Origin: Mucilaginibacter pedocola
Lineage (GTDB): Bacteria; Bacteroidota; Bacteroidia; Sphingobacteriales; Sphingobacteriaceae
Reading direction: 5' to 3'
Assembly: GCF_002013915.1 (NCBI RefSeq)
Contig: NZ_MBTF01000037.1
Location: forward strand, 1 to 64,000
Length of the DNA: 64,000 nt
Shown one piece after another: positions 62,489 to 64,000 of the stretch. Below the pieces are notes generated by a model, which was given only the letters and a program-made list of their open reading frames with translations, had not been told where the DNA came from and did no database searches. How positions within the stretch are numbered: position 1 is the stretch's first letter; the number at the start of each line of letters is the position of its first letter. The position numbers and the translations under genes are program-made.

Positions 62489-62680
62489 ATGACAACTTTT
62501 ACAGTACAAATTAAAGATAGCGATACCGAACTCTTTTTGGGTATGCTGAAAAAGTTCAAAGCCAAAGTAATAGAAGCGCCTAAAGAAAGTGAACTTACTT
62601 TGGAAATAATGGAAGCTTTAAAAGAGGTTAAAGATATGCGCGAGGGGAAACTCAAACCACTAACGCTTGAAGATATCTGA
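62489..62680 (+). CDS. Small antitoxin-like protein
   Basis: 63 residues from the ATG at 62489: MTTFTVQIKDSDTELFLGML, then a helical acidic C-terminus ending REGKLKPLTLEDI. Size, order and the one-base overlap (TGATG) with a RelE/ParE-like gene fit the antitoxin of a type II module. The N-terminal strand could form the DNA-binding dimer of the Phd/RHH-like sort, though the fold is not certain. Confidence 0.68.
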   Translation: MTTFTVQIKDSDTELFLGMLKKFKAKVIEAPKESELTLEIMEALKEVKDMREGKLKPLTLEDI

Positions 62681-63015
62681 TGCCTCATAGAATAATTTAT
62701 TCTTCAAGGTTCATTAGAAAAGCGAAAGATTTGAAAAAGAAACATCTTTCGCTTGTAGAAGACTTAAAAGTCCTCGAATCCTCTTTATTAGTTGATCCAA
62801 CATTAGGCGTTGATTTGGGAGCCGGACTCAGGAAAATTAGATTGGCTGTAACCAGCAAGAGTAAAGGAAAAAGCGGCGGCTATCGTGTAATAACTTTTTT
62901 GGTTACGGAAAACGAAGGGGCTATAGCGATTAATATGCTTACACTATACGATAAAAGTGAGGAAAGCAGCATAAACAAGAAACGTTTATTAGAATATGTA
63001 AAGGAACTTGAATGA
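62680..63015 (+). CDS. RelE/ParE-family toxin
   Basis: 111 residues, basic. MPHRIIYSSRFIRKAKDLKKKHLSLVEDL, LRKIRLAVTSKSKGKSGGYRVITFLVTENEGAIAINMLTLYDKSEESSINKKRLLEYVKEL shows the beta-sheet and terminal helices of the RelE/HigB fold. The R-xx-R and GGYRV pattern matches ribosome-dependent mRNA interferases. Which subtype is not decidable by eye. Its ATG shares a base with the antitoxin stop. Confidence 0.85.
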   Translation: MPHRIIYSSRFIRKAKDLKKKHLSLVEDLKVLESSLLVDPTLGVDLGAGLRKIRLAVTSKSKGKSGGYRVITFLVTENEGAIAINMLTLYDKSEESSINKKRLLEYVKELE

Positions 63016-63072
63016 TGACTTTACAATCTGCCCGGAGCAACTTCTTTATGAAATAGTCGTCGTTGATTATAC

Positions 63073-63645
63073 TTACTCCTCGATATTGAACGAGCCCTCT
63101 ACCAAATGCTTACTATTATCGTTTTGGTCGGTGGCTTCCACTCTAAAAAAGCCGCGGATGTGGTAAGCGCCATCTATCTTCTTGAAGGTACTGGCCTTTA
63201 CCTTGCCGCCGCTGTCGTCGCTTAAAATAAAATTTTGATACCGCAGGCCAAGCAGGTCATTGGCGTATTCACCTTCGCTTATAGCACTAAAGTTTAATTG
63301 AAATACGATCTCCGGATCAGCTTGTTCGGCAACCAGATTGGTGTAGCCGGTAACAGCAACGCTACCCGGTTGCGAAACTTTGGCGGTGGGTGCATTCAGT
63401 ATAACCGTTTCGCCGCCATCAACTTTAAATACTATGGTATTGGCGGCGCCAACGGGCACAGTATAGGTAGCATCAGTGGGTGGGTTGCTGCCATCATCAA
63501 CGTCGGGCACGGTTACCGTATCGGTGGTAGTGGTATCGCCGGTTTGAATATCTTTCGGGTATACAGGCGCATCCAATTTGCAGCCGCTAAACATTAAGGC
63601 AACACCAAGCGCAAAAGGCAGTAACCATAAAGTAATTCGGAACAT
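63073..63645 (-). CDS. Hypothetical lipoprotein
   Basis: 190 residues. Lipobox Cys in GVALMFSGCKLDAPVYP, then a Thr/Asp-rich linker (TGDTTTTDTVTVPDVDDGSNPPTD) and a beta-rich C-terminal domain ending HIRGFFRVEATDQNDNSKHLVEGSFNIEE. No family recognised. Probably at the outer membrane. Confidence 0.78.
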   Translation of the reverse strand: MFRITLWLLPFALGVALMFSGCKLDAPVYPKDIQTGDTTTTDTVTVPDVDDGSNPPTDATYTVPVGAANTIVFKVDGGETVILNAPTAKVSQPGSVAVTGYTNLVAEQADPEIVFQLNFSAISEGEYANDLLGLRYQNFILSDDSGGKVKASTFKKIDGAYHIRGFFRVEATDQNDNSKHLVEGSFNIEE

Positions 63646-63808
63646 AGGCGTATAATGGTAATCAAAGTTATCATATTTTCCTATTAGTAAAGTGTTTAAC
63701 TGCGTTTAAATAATTGTTCGATCACTACGGCATCGGGCGGCTTATTAGCTAACAGCCTTGTTTACCGAAATATTTATAAATTTACTTTTATAAACCTACG
63801 CGAAGATT

Positions 63809-64000
63809 ATGGAACAGTACGATGCCCGTATAGATGCCTACATAGAAAAAGCAGCAGATTTTGCTAAACCCATTTTAACGCACCTGCGCCAGTTGGTGCA
63901 TAAGGCCTCGCCGGAAATTACCGAGACTATGAAATGGAGCGCACCATTTTTTGAGTATAAGGGCGTGCTGTGTTTTATGATGGCTTTTAAGCAGCATGCA
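63809..64000 (+). CDS. DUF1801 (YdhG/YdeI-like) protein, cut by window end
   Basis: First 64 codons only. MEQYDARIDAYIEKAADFAK and HKASPEITETMKWSAPFFEYKGVLCFMMAFK match the start of DUF1801 proteins (MKW-x-P and FEYKG motifs). These small proteins include the frataxin-like iron chaperone fold. Truncated by the window. Confidence 0.8.
   Translation, partial: MEQYDARIDAYIEKAADFAKPILTHLRQLVHKASPEITETMKWSAPFFEYKGVLCFMMAFKQHA

Overview
The window looks like the chromosome of a Bacteroidota bacterium, most likely a Sphingobacteriaceae member close to Mucilaginibacter or Pedobacter. The basis is two SusC/SusD outer-membrane pairs, many AraC-type regulators with cupin-like sensor domains, multi-PAS sensors, LytS/LytTR signalling, lipoproteins of the xxxCKKxx type, and -7 promoter boxes of the TAnnTTTG type. 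No phage or plasmid backbone is visible. The only recognisable insertion sequence is an IS110-family element at the left edge.

Layout. 1-3000: IS110 transposase, then a cupin-AraC regulator followed by a truncated tandem copy of its own 3' part, with the same GC palindrome on both copies. 3.0-4.9 kb: secreted GH30-type glycosidase and a tRNA-Phe. 5-13.3 kb: three PAS sensors, two of them broken by single-base frameshifts and two ending in a phosphoacceptor-like helix without an ATPase domain. 13.3-25.1 kb: small metabolic genes each beside a regulator (SMP-30 lactonase, NAD-dependent reductase plus AraC, HxlR plus two SDRs, serine hydrolase, MFS pump, alpha/beta hydrolase). 25.3-37.4 kb: a TPR histidine kinase, an AT-rich SEFIR-domain gene, a SAM-I riboswitch heading a TlpA-like redoxin, SusC and SusD, then an AT-rich NACHT ATPase gene. 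37.5-48.9 kb: a second SusC/SusD locus with two secreted accessory proteins and a divergent LytS/LytTR pair. 49-53.9 kb: heme-uptake-like module (AraC, TonB receptor, HmuY-like lipoprotein). 54-58.2 kb: Zn-alcohol dehydrogenase, cupin, AraC, TetR and SDR. 58.7-61.3 kb: membrane and soluble Fe-S proteins of the HdrC/HdrB type around a DUF2750 gene. 61.4-64 kb: a frameshifted gene, a toxin-antitoxin pair, a lipoprotein and the start of a DUF1801 gene.

The most notable locus is 29.5-35.3 kb. A SAM-I riboswitch precedes a thioredoxin-fold gene. It is followed by a previously hidden 34-codon ORF ending Cys-Cys-Phe-Cys-stop, two terminator-like hairpins, and then SusC/SusD. This reads as two-layer sulfur control (SAM through the riboswitch, cysteine through leader-peptide attenuation) of an outer-membrane importer, which suggests an organosulfur substrate. 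SEFIR and NACHT genes, both of families linked to antiphage immunity, flank this locus and are visibly more AT-rich than it.

Four genes are interrupted, each repairable by restoring one base in a short homopolymer (near 6101, 10222, 17635 and 61782). That pattern fits either recent decay or systematic deletion errors in the assembly. Several well-formed operators can be seen: paired GGAAyAATCGTTCC sites around the promoter of the SDR beside TetR, a perfect palindrome over the TetR gene's own promoter, and inverted repeats in the HxlR/SDR and LysR divergent regions.
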